From JAGQYH01 sp041393015 (GTDB lineage: Bacteria > Bacteroidota > Bacteroidia > Chitinophagales > JADIYW01): a DNA stretch of 64,000 nucleotides. Where the stretch lies: NCBI GenBank assembly GCA_041393015.1, contig JAWKKV010000001.1:922669-986668 (forward strand). The letters run 5' to 3'. The notes beneath the pieces were generated by a model. The model saw only the letters and a list, made by a program, of their open reading frames with translations. It had not been told where the DNA came from and made no database searches. The translations under genes were made by a program, and so were the position numbers. Of the stretch, positions 34,120 through 42,486 are shown piece after piece (the first letter of the stretch is position 1; each line of letters starts with the position of its first letter).

Positions 34120-34431
34120 CTAACTAAAGAATTTTTTAAGTTCTGCTCTAACTTTTTGACTATTTTGCCTGTTGTCAAATATGGTAATTATTTCGATTTC
34201 GTCATTTAATATTCTATAATAATAGGAAGTTTGTTTGGTTATTACACATTTAAATAAACCTTCGAACTCATGAGATTCGATACAACTTTTTGGATGATTG
34301 GAAATTTGTTGAGTAGATATTAGAAACGTATCCAAAAACTCATTTCTAGCATTCAATGACCATCGATATTCTAAAAATTCTAATAAAATTTCAAGCTTCT
34401 TTTCAGCAAGTGGAGATAAAAACACTTTCAT
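34120..34431 (-). CDS. RelE/ParE-type toxin
   Basis: A 103-residue small protein of the RelE/ParE superfamily: VFLSPLAEKKLEILLEFLEYRWS at the N-terminus, a central FEGLFKCVI strand, and YYYRILNDEIEIITIFDNRQN near the end, the family's usual helix-then-sheet pattern. It starts directly after the stop of the preceding small gene, the canonical antitoxin-toxin order. ParE members poison gyrase and RelE members cleave mRNA. The absence of clear RelE catalytic residues favours ParE, though not decisively. Confidence 0.85.
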   Translation of the reverse strand: MKVFLSPLAEKKLEILLEFLEYRWSLNARNEFLDTFLISTQQISNHPKSCIESHEFEGLFKCVITKQTSYYYRILNDEIEIITIFDNRQNSQKVRAELKKFFS

Positions 34432-34650
34432 TTATGATACCCTCTTAATAAACTCTTCAAGGGATACCCTTTTGCCGGCATTTAACTGATTGATTCCTAG
34501 TTGAATTTCATCTTTCTCATTTGGAGATAAATCATTCCAAAAATCTGACTGCTCTGATTTTATAAGATTAATAATCTTATCTATTACTTTTTTATTTTCA
34601 ATTCCGAGAATAAGCTTAGTCAACTCGATTTTTGATGTTTGAATATCCAT
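34432..34650 (-). CDS. Antitoxin of the ParE-type pair
   Basis: A 72-residue helical protein: SKIELTKLILGIENKKVIDKIINLIKSE, then SDFWNDLSPNEKDEIQLGINQLNAGKRVSLEEFIKRVS. The C-terminal segment matches the toxin-wrapping tail common to small Bacteroidota antitoxins (LSPEEKAEIEEGIRQLEAGE.V-like). Its stop abuts the toxin ATG, so the two are translated together. No obvious DNA-binding motif is seen in the N-terminal helix pair. The pair is closed on both sides by AT-rich non-coding sequence and is likely a discrete module. Confidence 0.82.
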   Translation of the reverse strand: MDIQTSKIELTKLILGIENKKVIDKIINLIKSEQSDFWNDLSPNEKDEIQLGINQLNAGKRVSLEEFIKRVS

Positions 34651-34711
34651 ATAAAAACTGTTTATCTAATTTAACCAAAAATTATCAAAATAGATGTAAA
34701 AGGCCTTCCTG

Positions 34712-35380
34712 CTACTGCCTTCTCTTGCTAATCCCAAATCCAACACTAATGTTAAGTAGCAGCGGTCGCTCACCAAAGGTTCCGAATTGGTAGATAGATT
34801 CTTTGTTGTCAATCACTTCATACAATAAGCTAATGTTTAAACTTCCGGCATTGCCAATAGGTTGGCTGTAGCCACCACCTAATAATAAATGGTGCACATT
34901 TAAACGGTTGTCTAAGTCGGCATAAGTGGTGATATGATAAGGTTGTTTATTCGCCATTTCGTATTGTGCCATCAAAAATACACCTTCCCAAACCGTAAAT
35001 CGTCCATAAGCCAAAGGGCCATAAGTAAATGATTTATAATCAAAAGTTTGGTTAGTATTGTTATCTAAGAAAACATTTTTTTGACGGTAATAAAGCGTTT
35101 TGAAACCTACACCTGCTTCAACTATCCTATTGATTTTATAGCCAAAAGTTGGGGAAGCATCAATAAATAATCCGCCATTACTAAACGACATAGCAAAGTT
35201 GCCGCCTATTCTGGCTCTTGTCCAGTCCCATTTTTTACCATCATTTTCGCTGTTGTAGTCAAAAGTTTCCCTTTGTACTCTTGGTGATTTATCTTTTTTA
35301 CTATAGTCTTCTTCTTGTGCAATTCCTTTAGAGAGACTAAAGATCATTAAAAGACTAAAAATTATAGCTGATAACCTCAT
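34712..35380 (-). CDS. Outer-membrane beta-barrel hypothetical protein
   Basis: A 222-residue exported protein. The ATG at 35380 opens MRLSAIIFSLLMIFSLSKGIAQ; an upstream TTG extension is rejected because it precedes the signal peptide. The mature part starts with a charged stretch (EEDYSKKDKSPRVQRETF) and then alternates beta strands: IGGNFAMSFSNGGLFIDASPTFGYKINRIVEAGVGFKTLYYR, LAYGRFTVWEGVFLMAQYEMANK, HHLLLGGGYSQPIG, and a final ISVGFGISKRRQ. That is the pattern of a small eight-stranded barrel. The function is not known. It is divergent from the dipeptidyl peptidase gene, 111 bp away. Confidence 0.7.
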   Translation of the reverse strand: MRLSAIIFSLLMIFSLSKGIAQEEDYSKKDKSPRVQRETFDYNSENDGKKWDWTRARIGGNFAMSFSNGGLFIDASPTFGYKINRIVEAGVGFKTLYYRQKNVFLDNNTNQTFDYKSFTYGPLAYGRFTVWEGVFLMAQYEMANKQPYHITTYADLDNRLNVHHLLLGGGYSQPIGNAGSLNISLLYEVIDNKESIYQFGTFGERPLLLNISVGFGISKRRQ

Positions 35381-35491
35381 TGGTTTATTTTTGGCTTGTT
35401 TTATGTATGTTTTATTTCTGTGCTTTGGTAGTAGTATAACTCCAAAAACCATGCTCAAATTGTAAATTTACGACTTAAAAGCAAGACCTGT

Positions 35492-37645
35492 ATGTTAAAA
35501 TTAGTCAGATTGATGGCGTTTGTATTGTTGCCATTGACTATTAGTGCACAAGATCTCAACTTAGAAGACATATGGTTGAAGTATGCTTATTACGCTAATT
35601 ATGGCGATCAAATTGACTTTCAAAACACCTCTTCAAATTATACCCAATTAATTTATGACAAGGATGGATATCAAAAATTAAAGCTGTTTGATGTAACCTC
35701 AGGCAAAGCTATTGAAACGCTTTATGATGGTTCAAAAGGTGATAGAAGTCAAATGATAATAGATAATTATGAGTTGTCGCTAGATGATAAAATGGTGCTT
35801 TTAGCGACAAAAGAAACCGCTATATATAGGTATTCAACCAATGCTAATTATTACGCTTATAATGTTGACACCGATGAACTAAATCCATTAAGTGCCAACG
35901 GTAAGCAAATGTACCCTCATTTTTCGCCGAACAATAATGCCGTAGCCTTTATAAGAGACAACAATTTATTTTATAAATCATTTGATGACGATAATGAAGT
36001 TCAGGTCACTTTTGATGGAAAGGTCAATTACATTATCAATGGTTATTCAGATTGGGTTTATGAAGAAGAATTTGCATTAACACGAGCTTTTGAATGGTCT
36101 AAAGACGGCAATCAATTGTTTTTCATACAATTTGATGAGTCTAATGTAAAAGAGTTTTCTTTTATGACTTATGATGATCTATATCCTCAAGTGAAAAGTT
36201 TTAAATACCCAAAAGCAGGAGAGGAAAATTCTAAAGTGAAGTTAAAACTGTTCGATTTACCAAGTCAAAAATTAAAGGAGTTGACCATTCCTTTTGATTT
36301 TGAATACATTCCTCGCATCTATTCTACTGCTAATGGGTTTGCCTTTTTATTGTTAAACCGACATCAAAATCATCTTCAATTAATAGAATATAATGTCGCG
36401 AAAAATTCATTTGATATCATTTATGAAGAAAGGGATGAGCGATATATCGACTTGCCGATTGTATTAGAATATTTGACAGGGAATAATTGGGTTATCAGTA
36501 GTGAAAAGGACGGCTATACTCACTTATATACCATCATCAATAAGAATGTAAATGCTATTACAACGGGTAATTTTGAAGTGACTAATTTTTATGGAATTGA
36601 TAAAGAAGGCTGGGTGTATTATCAATCAAATGAAGAAAGTGAAGTAGAAAGACAAGTTTTTAAGATCAATATTAACTCTAAAGAAAAAATTGCTTTAACC
36701 ACAGCGTCGGGCACACATGAGGCGACTTTTTCAGGAGACAAAAAATACTTTATAGATCACTATTCCGCGGATGGAATCCCATATCAAATAACGGTAAAGG
36801 AAAATCAGAATGGAAAAAAAGTAAGGTCGATTGAAGAAAATCAAGAACTTAAAAAACAGATTAGACCTTTTTGGAGCAGCAGAGACTTTTTTGAAATTCC
36901 TTTAGGAGATTACAATTTAAATGCTTGGATGATCAAACCTCAAAATTTTAATCCCAATAAAAAATATCCGGTTTTAATGTTTGTTTATGGCGGTCCGGGA
37001 CAACAATCCACTCAAAATGTGTGGGGCGGAGCAGATGATATTTGGTATCAGATGTTGGCTCAAAAAGGTTTTATAGTGGTGAGTGTAGACAATAGAGGCA
37101 CCCAAATGAAGGGAAGTGAATTTAAGAAAATGACCTATCTGAAATTAGGCAAGTACGAGGTGGAAGATCAAATAAAAGCAGCACATTATTTAGGCAGTTT
37201 ACCATATATCAATAAAGATAAAATTGGAATTTGGGGTTGGAGTTACGGCGGTTATGTTTCGGCTTTGAGCTTGTTTGAAGGCAAAGGTACTTTTAAAGCG
37301 GCCATATCTATCGCACCAATTACCAATTGGCGATTTTACGATACGGTCTATTCAGAGCGATATTTAAAAACACCCAAAGAGAATAAAAGTGGATACGATA
37401 ATTACTCGCCTTTGCAGTCTGTTCCAAAATGGGAAGAAGGCACACTATTTTTAGCGCATGGCATGTCGGATGATAATGTTCATTTTCAAAATTCTGCGAA
37501 ATTGGTGGAGGCGATGAATTTTTATGGTAAACAATATGATTTTTATCCATATCCTAATCGAAATCACAACATTGCAACGTTAAGAGATAGATATCATCTA
37601 TATGTTAAGATGACCAAATTTCTTATCGAAAATTTAGTGGATTAA
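35492..37645 (+). CDS. Dipeptidyl peptidase IV (S9B family)
   Basis: A 717-residue exported serine peptidase with a signal peptide ending TISAQ (residue 20). An N-terminal eight-bladed propeller (about 40-460) is followed by the alpha/beta hydrolase. The catalytic triad is visible: Ser 584 in GWSYGGYVS, Asp 660 in DDNVHF and His 692 in RNHNIA. The propeller carries NGYSDWVYEEEFALTRAFEW near residue 180, containing the EE pair that holds the substrate N-terminus, diagnostic of DPP-IV. The enzyme should remove X-Pro or X-Ala dipeptides from peptides in the periplasm. The next gene, 41 bp downstream, is a secreted M28 peptidase, so the pair may form a peptide-degradation unit. Confidence 0.93.
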   Translation: MLKLVRLMAFVLLPLTISAQDLNLEDIWLKYAYYANYGDQIDFQNTSSNYTQLIYDKDGYQKLKLFDVTSGKAIETLYDGSKGDRSQMIIDNYELSLDDKMVLLATKETAIYRYSTNANYYAYNVDTDELNPLSANGKQMYPHFSPNNNAVAFIRDNNLFYKSFDDDNEVQVTFDGKVNYIINGYSDWVYEEEFALTRAFEWSKDGNQLFFIQFDESNVKEFSFMTYDDLYPQVKSFKYPKAGEENSKVKLKLFDLPSQKLKELTIPFDFEYIPRIYSTANGFAFLLLNRHQNHLQLIEYNVAKNSFDIIYEERDERYIDLPIVLEYLTGNNWVISSEKDGYTHLYTIINKNVNAITTGNFEVTNFYGIDKEGWVYYQSNEESEVERQVFKININSKEKIALTTASGTHEATFSGDKKYFIDHYSADGIPYQITVKENQNGKKVRSIEENQELKKQIRPFWSSRDFFEIPLGDYNLNAWMIKPQNFNPNKKYPVLMFVYGGPGQQSTQNVWGGADDIWYQMLAQKGFIVVSVDNRGTQMKGSEFKKMTYLKLGKYEVEDQIKAAHYLGSLPYINKDKIGIWGWSYGGYVSALSLFEGKGTFKAAISIAPITNWRFYDTVYSERYLKTPKENKSGYDNYSPLQSVPKWEEGTLFLAHGMSDDNVHFQNSAKLVEAMNFYGKQYDFYPYPNRNHNIATLRDRYHLYVKMTKFLIENLVD

Positions 37646-37686
37646 ACATCTAGACGGTAAAATTGGTTGTTCTTGATTATATTTAA

Positions 37687-38874
37687 ATGATACGAAACCT
37701 CATGAGAAATAAATTTATCCCCTTACTACTTCTTTTTGTTTTACCATTGATTGGCTTTGGGCAAACCGTTACAGATATTTTAAATCAAGTGTCTTCGGAA
37801 GGCACTATTCAAATGGTTAGAGAACTTTCAGGAGAAGATTCTACTGTGGTTGGCGGAATAGACACCATTATTGTACATCGAGTAAGTAGTAGAGGCAACA
37901 ACTTAGCAGCAGATTACATTAAAGAACGTTTAGAAAGTTATGGCTTAACGGTAACCGATGATGTTTACAGTCCCGGAACAACCGGCGGCAGAAATATCTA
38001 TGCTACGCAATTGGGCACGGTCAATCCGGATAGTATTTACATCATTTGTGGCCACTATGATGCGGTAGCCAACTATTGTGCCGACGATAATGCAAGCGCA
38101 GTAGCAGCCATTTTGGAAGCTGCGAGAATTATGTCCGGTTACGAGTTTGAAAACACGATTATTTATGCGTTTTGGGATCAAGAAGAAGTAGGCTTAATAG
38201 GGGCAAAAAATTATGCCAATAAAGCGGCTGCTAATGGAGATGGTATTATAGCAGTTTTAAATATGGATATGATGGCATATGAAAATGACGGAGATAATCG
38301 ATTTGATATTGATGTTAGAAATATTGCTAACTCCTATCAAATTAGGGACGACTTAATTGACTTAACTAGCACGTATAATTTTAATTTAGTGCCTTTTGTG
38401 GTAGATCCGGGAACATCGGCTAGCGATCATTCTGCTTTTTGGTCGAAGGGATATTCGGCTGTTTTATTTGGCGAAGCTTGGTCAACAGGAGATAGATGCC
38501 CTAAATATCATACTGCTGATGACAGAATCAACTTGTTCGATTTCGAATACTATCACAACATGGTGAAACTGAGTATTGCTTACATGGCCACAAAAGGTGT
38601 TTTAGTTCCTGTTTCATCCATTCAATCATTAGATATTTCTAAAATGAATGTTTACCCCAACCCATCTAATGGTTTAGTAAATATTGATTTTGGAGAGTTG
38701 TTTGAAGGCGACCTAGTCTTATACTCTTTAAGTGGTTATGAAATTTCATATCAAAAAGTAAGTAAAGAGTATAATGTTCAGATAAATCTTATGGAATGCG
38801 AATCGGCGATCTATTTATTAAAAATTAAAAATATGAAGGGAGAAAGTGCCGTGATCAAATTAGTTAGAGAATAA
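37687..38874 (+). CDS. Secreted M28 family metallopeptidase with T9SS type A sorting domain
   Basis: A 395-residue exported aminopeptidase. The ATG at 37687 is used; an in-frame ATG at 37702 is equally possible, and either opens a signal peptide ending GFGQ. The M28 domain (about 70-315) shows the two-zinc site in order: ICGHYDAVA, ADDNASAVAAILEAAR, FWDQEEVGLIGA with the catalytic Glu pair, NMDMMAY, and CPKYHTADDR. The C-terminal domain after MNVYPNPSNGLVNIDF is a type A sorting domain, ending AVIKLVRE, so it is T9SS cargo exposed at or released from the surface. It lies 41 bp after the DPP-IV gene and is convergent with dusB. Confidence 0.92.
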   Translation: MIRNLMRNKFIPLLLLFVLPLIGFGQTVTDILNQVSSEGTIQMVRELSGEDSTVVGGIDTIIVHRVSSRGNNLAADYIKERLESYGLTVTDDVYSPGTTGGRNIYATQLGTVNPDSIYIICGHYDAVANYCADDNASAVAAILEAARIMSGYEFENTIIYAFWDQEEVGLIGAKNYANKAAANGDGIIAVLNMDMMAYENDGDNRFDIDVRNIANSYQIRDDLIDLTSTYNFNLVPFVVDPGTSASDHSAFWSKGYSAVLFGEAWSTGDRCPKYHTADDRINLFDFEYYHNMVKLSIAYMATKGVLVPVSSIQSLDISKMNVYPNPSNGLVNIDFGELFEGDLVLYSLSGYEISYQKVSKEYNVQINLMECESAIYLLKIKNMKGESAVIKLVRE

Positions 38875-38879
38875 TTTGA

Positions 38880-39866
38880 TTAAGCTTCTATTGAATATCG
38901 CTCCAGAATTTCTTCTAAAATAGAATAGATTTCTTCCGCTTCCATAGTGTTTACAATTCTATTTCTGTAATCTTTAATGCCGGGCAAACCTTTGAAATAC
39001 TGAGAGTAATGTCGTCTCATTTCTAATACACCTAAAACCTCGCCTTTCCACTCTATCGATCGTTGTAAGTGTTCTTTACAAACGGTAACTTTATCTTCTA
39101 AATTTGGCTCAGGAAGAATTGTTCTGTCTTTTAAATAGGCTTTTATTTGACCAAAGATCCAAGGATTACCAATACTGGCTCTTCCGATCATAATACCATC
39201 TACACCATATCTATTTTTATATTCTAAAGCTTTTTGAGGCGTATCAATATCGCCATTGCCAAAAACAGGAATGTGTAATCGAGGATTATTTTTAGTTTCA
39301 GCTATCAACGACCAATCTGCTTCGCCTTTATACATTTGTTTTCGGGTTCTGCCATGAATACTAATGGCTTTTATACCAACATCTTGTAACCTTTCAGCTA
39401 CTTCAACTACATATTTAGTATTGTCATCCCAGCCTAATCTGGTTTTTACAGTTACCGGTTTGTTGGTAGCATCTACAATGGCTTTGGTCAATTCAACCAT
39501 TTTAGGAATGTCTTGCAAAATTCCTGCCCCCGCCATTTTACAAACTACTTTTTTAACCGGGCAGCCAAAATTGATGTCAATAATCTCAGGATTGGCTTCT
39601 TCTACAATTTTTGCCGATTGGATCATGGCGTCTAAGTCGCCACCAAAAATTTGAATTCCAACAGGTCTTTCCTGATCGTAAATGTCTAATTTTTGAGTAC
39701 TTTTTTCGGCGTCTCTTATTAACCCTTCAGAAGAAATAAACTCGGTGTAGACTACATCAGCGCCAAACTTTTTGCAGAAATAACGAAATGGCGGATCACT
39801 TACATCTTCCATAGGTGCCAATAACAAGGGAAATTCCCCAACTGATATGTCGCCAATTTTTACCAT
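38880..39866 (-). CDS. dusB: tRNA-dihydrouridine synthase (DusB-type)
   Basis: A 328-residue flavoenzyme that reduces uridines in the D loop of tRNA. Seen motifs: LLLAPMEDVSDPPFR at the start, VGIQIFGGD, DINFGCPVKKVVCKMAGAGILQD with the catalytic Cys near residue 100, VKTRLGWDD, IHGRTRKQMYKGEADW, FGNGDI, and GIMIGRASIGNPWIF for FMN phosphate. LRRHYSQYFKGLPGIKD in the C-terminal helical domain also matches. Length is typical. Its 5' leader runs into the 8-bp CTAG array that flanks the four-helix-bundle gene, so insertion of that element may have replaced the native dus promoter or upstream partner. Confidence 0.95.
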   Translation of the reverse strand: MVKIGDISVGEFPLLLAPMEDVSDPPFRYFCKKFGADVVYTEFISSEGLIRDAEKSTQKLDIYDQERPVGIQIFGGDLDAMIQSAKIVEEANPEIIDINFGCPVKKVVCKMAGAGILQDIPKMVELTKAIVDATNKPVTVKTRLGWDDNTKYVVEVAERLQDVGIKAISIHGRTRKQMYKGEADWSLIAETKNNPRLHIPVFGNGDIDTPQKALEYKNRYGVDGIMIGRASIGNPWIFGQIKAYLKDRTILPEPNLEDKVTVCKEHLQRSIEWKGEVLGVLEMRRHYSQYFKGLPGIKDYRNRIVNTMEAEEIYSILEEILERYSIEA

Positions 39867-39873
39867 TTTTATA

Positions 39874-39905
39874 GTAGCATTCTAGTTTTCTAGCACTCTA
39901 GCTTT
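39874..39905. repeat. 8-bp CTAG array, left arm of S23-gene element
   Basis: CTAG (first unit GTAG) recurs at 39874, 39882, 39890 and 39898, exactly every 8 bp. The stop codon of the four-helix-bundle gene (39898-39900) lies inside the fourth unit. The array is inverted relative to the one at 40319-40353. Confidence 0.8.
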
Positions 39906-40263
39906 TTAAATCACCTTTTATTTTGTTCTTTAAAGATGTAATCATTTTCATTATTTCAATTGTATCGCTTTCTAATTTAGAATGTGCTTCTTTATCAATG
40001 TATCCTAATGAAAAGCTAAGATATAACAGATATTCCACTTCATTAGCAGATCCGTTAGCAATAACCAAAAATCTCTTTAGCTCTCTATCACTATCTCGTC
40101 CGCAGCCTTCAGCAATATTGTTAGGAATTGAAACGGAAGCCCTACGCAATTGAGAGGTAATGCCAAATAACTCTTCTTTTGGAAATTGTTTGGTGACTTT
40201 ATAAATATCTAAAACCAATTGATGTGATTTCTCCCAAACTTTTAATTTTCTATACGCTTCCAT
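39898..40263 (-). CDS. Four-helix-bundle protein (S23 / 23S rRNA intervening-sequence family)
   Basis: A 121-residue cytosolic protein. The ATG at 40263 opens the family signature MEAYRKLKVWEKSHQLVLDIYK; a longer frame from 40308 adds only a non-family stretch. FPKEELFGITSQLRRASVSIPNNIAEGCGR is the conserved core, and the remaining helices carry FLVIANGSANEVEYLLYLS. The family forms pentameric four-helix bundles. It is named for copies inside 23S rRNA intervening sequences and is related to the Avd protein of diversity-generating retroelements. No reverse transcriptase or variable repeat is nearby. The gene is framed by inverted 8-bp CTAG arrays, and its stop codon lies in one of them. Biochemical role unknown. 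Confidence 0.9.
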   Translation of the reverse strand: MEAYRKLKVWEKSHQLVLDIYKVTKQFPKEELFGITSQLRRASVSIPNNIAEGCGRDSDRELKRFLVIANGSANEVEYLLYLSFSLGYIDKEAHSKLESDTIEIMKMITSLKNKIKGDLKS

Positions 40264-40318
40264 AAAATTGCTTTTCAATAAGAGTATTAAAAAGTAAAAT
40301 TTCCACAAAAGACAAACA

Positions 40319-40353
40319 GCCAGATAGCTAAATTGCTAGAAAGCTAAACGCTA
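40319..40353. repeat. 8-bp GCTA array, right arm of S23-gene element
   Basis: GCTA (first unit GCCA) recurs at 40319, 40327, 40335, 40343 and 40350, with spacings of 8, 8, 8 and 7. Read on the other strand it aligns with the left array over about 25 bases (TTCTAGC and TAGCT blocks in the same order). It ends about 30 bp before the CPBP gene. Confidence 0.8.
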
Positions 40354-40381
40354 TTTACTTACCTTCACAGCAAATTTATCA

Positions 40382-41329
40382 ATGGATATAATTGATTTCG
40401 AGGAAGAGAAAAAGCCCGAAGGAGAAAGAGTAGGCGTACTTGCTAATAAATCTGAAGTGGTTCAAATATCAATCGCAATTGGTATTGTCTTCGTATTGAT
40501 GCTTTTAGTGCAATCTCTAACAGAGCTAATGCTTTCCAATTATTACAATATTTCTACTAAAATAATTTTGGAAGATGTAGTGGCTTTTATGGAACAATTT
40601 GGTCACGATCTAAATGTTTTTAGGTTGGCCCAAATGATTAACACGCTTGTGGTGTTTGGAGGAGGCGCAATAATGATGAGTTATTTGATCACGAAAACTC
40701 CTTTTGGGTTTTTTAAGTTTAATTCATCCGCTAAATGGACTTCTTTGATATATGTTCCATTTATGATGATGTCGGTGCTGCCTATTGCTATGGTGGTTCA
40801 ACATTTTATTTCTATGATTCCTTTTCCTGAAAAATGGTTGGAAATGCAAGAAACGATGGGAGCACTTCAGAAAGGAATGCTAGGCGATGCATCGCTATCA
40901 ACTTTTGCTGTTAATTTAGTGATGATTGCCGTTTTACCGGCTATTTGTGAGGAGTTACTTTTTAGAGGAATTTTACAACGTCTATTTATTAGAGCAACAG
41001 GAACACCTCATGTTGGGATTGTAATAACGGGTTTTGTTTTTGGATTAATACATATGCAAATCATCAACTTGCTACCCATTGCTATTTTAGGAATTTTGTT
41101 GGGTTATCTATATCATTGGACACAGAACATATGGTTTCCAATTTTAGCTCATTTCTTTTTTAATGGCATGCAGGCATTAGGTTTTTTTATGGCTACAAAA
41201 AACGAAAGCTTCAACAACTTAGAAGAAATGGAAACGTTGCCAATAGGTATTACACTAGCGGCAATTGCTGTATTTGCCGCTTCAACTTACATTTTTTATT
41301 CAGCTAACAAACCAATAAGTAATGGATAA
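40382..41329 (+). CDS. CPBP family intramembrane metalloprotease
   Basis: A 315-residue polytopic membrane protein of the CAAX-protease/bacteriocin-processing family. The three motifs are CEELLFRGILQR near residue 182 (the EExxxR glutamates), VFGLIHMQ near 221 (FxxxH) and HFFFNGMQ near 257 (HxxxN/B). Four to five hydrophobic helices precede and two follow. A short acidic cytosolic N-terminus (DFEEEKKPEGERV) comes first. It overlaps the next gene by 8 bp and heads an operon with DUF2007 and cdsA. Substrate not known; the coupling to phospholipid genes suggests a membrane-maintenance role. Confidence 0.9.
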   Translation: MDIIDFEEEKKPEGERVGVLANKSEVVQISIAIGIVFVLMLLVQSLTELMLSNYYNISTKIILEDVVAFMEQFGHDLNVFRLAQMINTLVVFGGGAIMMSYLITKTPFGFFKFNSSAKWTSLIYVPFMMMSVLPIAMVVQHFISMIPFPEKWLEMQETMGALQKGMLGDASLSTFAVNLVMIAVLPAICEELLFRGILQRLFIRATGTPHVGIVITGFVFGLIHMQIINLLPIAILGILLGYLYHWTQNIWFPILAHFFFNGMQALGFFMATKNESFNNLEEMETLPIGITLAAIAVFAASTYIFYSANKPISNG

Positions 41330-41531
41330 AAACTGGGCTAAGATTTACGCAACAGATGCCGACTATAAGGTTGATATTGCTAGAAATATTTTGAATGAAG
41401 TAGATATTCAATCAGTGATTGTAGATAAAAAGGACTCAGCTTATGGTGTTTTTGGTGAAATAGAGTTGTATGTTCAACGCCAAAATGTGATTAAAGCCTT
41501 GCATATCTTATCAAAAAAGGAGATTATTTAA
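41322..41531 (+). CDS. DUF2007 small protein (putative signal-transducing protein)
   Basis: A 69-residue protein matching the DUF2007 pattern: WAKIYATDADYKVDIARNILNEVDIQSVIVDKKDSAYG, then GEIELYVQRQNVIKALHIL. This is a single beta-alpha-beta ferredoxin-like fold resembling PII-type signal proteins. It overlaps the CPBP gene by 8 bp, and its TAA overlaps the cdsA ATG by one base (TAATG), so translation of all three is coupled. In Bacteroidota this small gene is often found exactly here, before cdsA. No ligand is known. Confidence 0.82.
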   Translation: MDKNWAKIYATDADYKVDIARNILNEVDIQSVIVDKKDSAYGVFGEIELYVQRQNVIKALHILSKKEII

Positions 41532-42385
41532 TGAGCAATCTTGTCGTTAGAATATTAACAGGAATTGTATTTGTGCTAGTAATGGTGGGTGGCGTTATTT
41601 GGAGTGAATATTCATTTTTAGCACTTTTTGCATTAATTATTGCTGTCTCTATAAGAGAGTATCAGAATATTATCGATCTTAAATTAAGTGGAGAGCGATC
41701 TTGGAAGAGAGCGTCAAAGTACATTAATGTTTGTTTTGCATTGATTATTCTAGGGTTGTTTTTTTTAGCGGCCAAACAACATATTCCTAATGAATATTTA
41801 TTGGTGGCCATCATGTTTCCATCTGCTTGGTTTATCATTCAAATGTATGGCAATAGCGATCGCCCGTTTATTAATGTAGCCTTTAATGCATCGGCTTTAA
41901 TGTTTGTAGCCATTCCATTGGCAGCGGCTTGTTTTATGACCTTTCAAGATGGCGTTTATAAGCATCAGTTTTTATTGGCCGTTTTATTCTTCGCATGGGC
42001 AAATGATTCTTTAGCCTATGTTTTTGGTCGTTTATTTGGTAAACATCAACTGTCTCCTAAATATTCACCCAAGAAAACCATTGAAGGAACTGTTGGCGGC
42101 GCAATATCAGCGGTAGGCTTCGGTTACTTAGCTTATATATTGATTCCGTTGGTTTTTCCTAATAGTATTCCGGTACCATTAATTCATTGGTTGGCTTTAG
42201 CCGCCATTACCGCCGTTATGAGCAATTATGGCGATTTAGCCGAATCGATGATGAAAAGAAACCTAAACATTAAGGATTCTGGCACCGCTTTGCCGGGTCA
42301 TGGTGGGTTTTTAGATAGGTTCGATGGGCTGTTATTTGCAGTGCCTGCTTGCTGTATATATGTTAATTTAGTGGGCTTACTGTAA
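41531..42385 (+). CDS. cdsA: Phosphatidate cytidylyltransferase
   Basis: A 284-residue polytopic membrane enzyme making CDP-diacylglycerol from phosphatidate and CTP, the branch point for phospholipid synthesis. Eight hydrophobic helices are visible. FAWANDSLAYVFGRLFGKHQLSPKYSPKKTIEGTVGG near residues 154-190 and the C-terminal signature KDSGTALPGHGGFLDRFDGLLFAVP are diagnostic, the latter holding the metal-binding Asp pair. It is translationally coupled to DUF2007. The phosphatidylserine decarboxylase gene follows after 101 bp, so the two steps around phosphatidylserine are clustered, although pssA is not in the window. Confidence 0.94.
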   Translation: MSNLVVRILTGIVFVLVMVGGVIWSEYSFLALFALIIAVSIREYQNIIDLKLSGERSWKRASKYINVCFALIILGLFFLAAKQHIPNEYLLVAIMFPSAWFIIQMYGNSDRPFINVAFNASALMFVAIPLAAACFMTFQDGVYKHQFLLAVLFFAWANDSLAYVFGRLFGKHQLSPKYSPKKTIEGTVGGAISAVGFGYLAYILIPLVFPNSIPVPLIHWLALAAITAVMSNYGDLAESMMKRNLNIKDSGTALPGHGGFLDRFDGLLFAVPACCIYVNLVGLL

Positions 42386-42467
42386 TCTTTTGGATTAGTT
42401 TCCGTTTAATATTCTAAACATATTAGATACATTATTTGTTAATTATGCACTAATTGAGAAAATAAGG

Positions 42468-42475
42468 TATCTTTG
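42468..42475 (+). promoter_or_regulatory. Candidate -7 element for psd
   Basis: TATCTTTG, a perfect TAnnTTTG match, lies 11 bp before the psd ATG. A proper TTG-type -33 element is not found at 19 bp. It suggests psd can be transcribed apart from the cdsA operon. Confidence 0.5.
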
Positions 42476-42486
42476 TAAACGCAAAC

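Noticed and set aside
39874..40353. Diversity-generating retroelement
   Set aside because: Only the Avd-related four-helix protein is present; no reverse transcriptase and no template/variable repeat pair were seen within reach.
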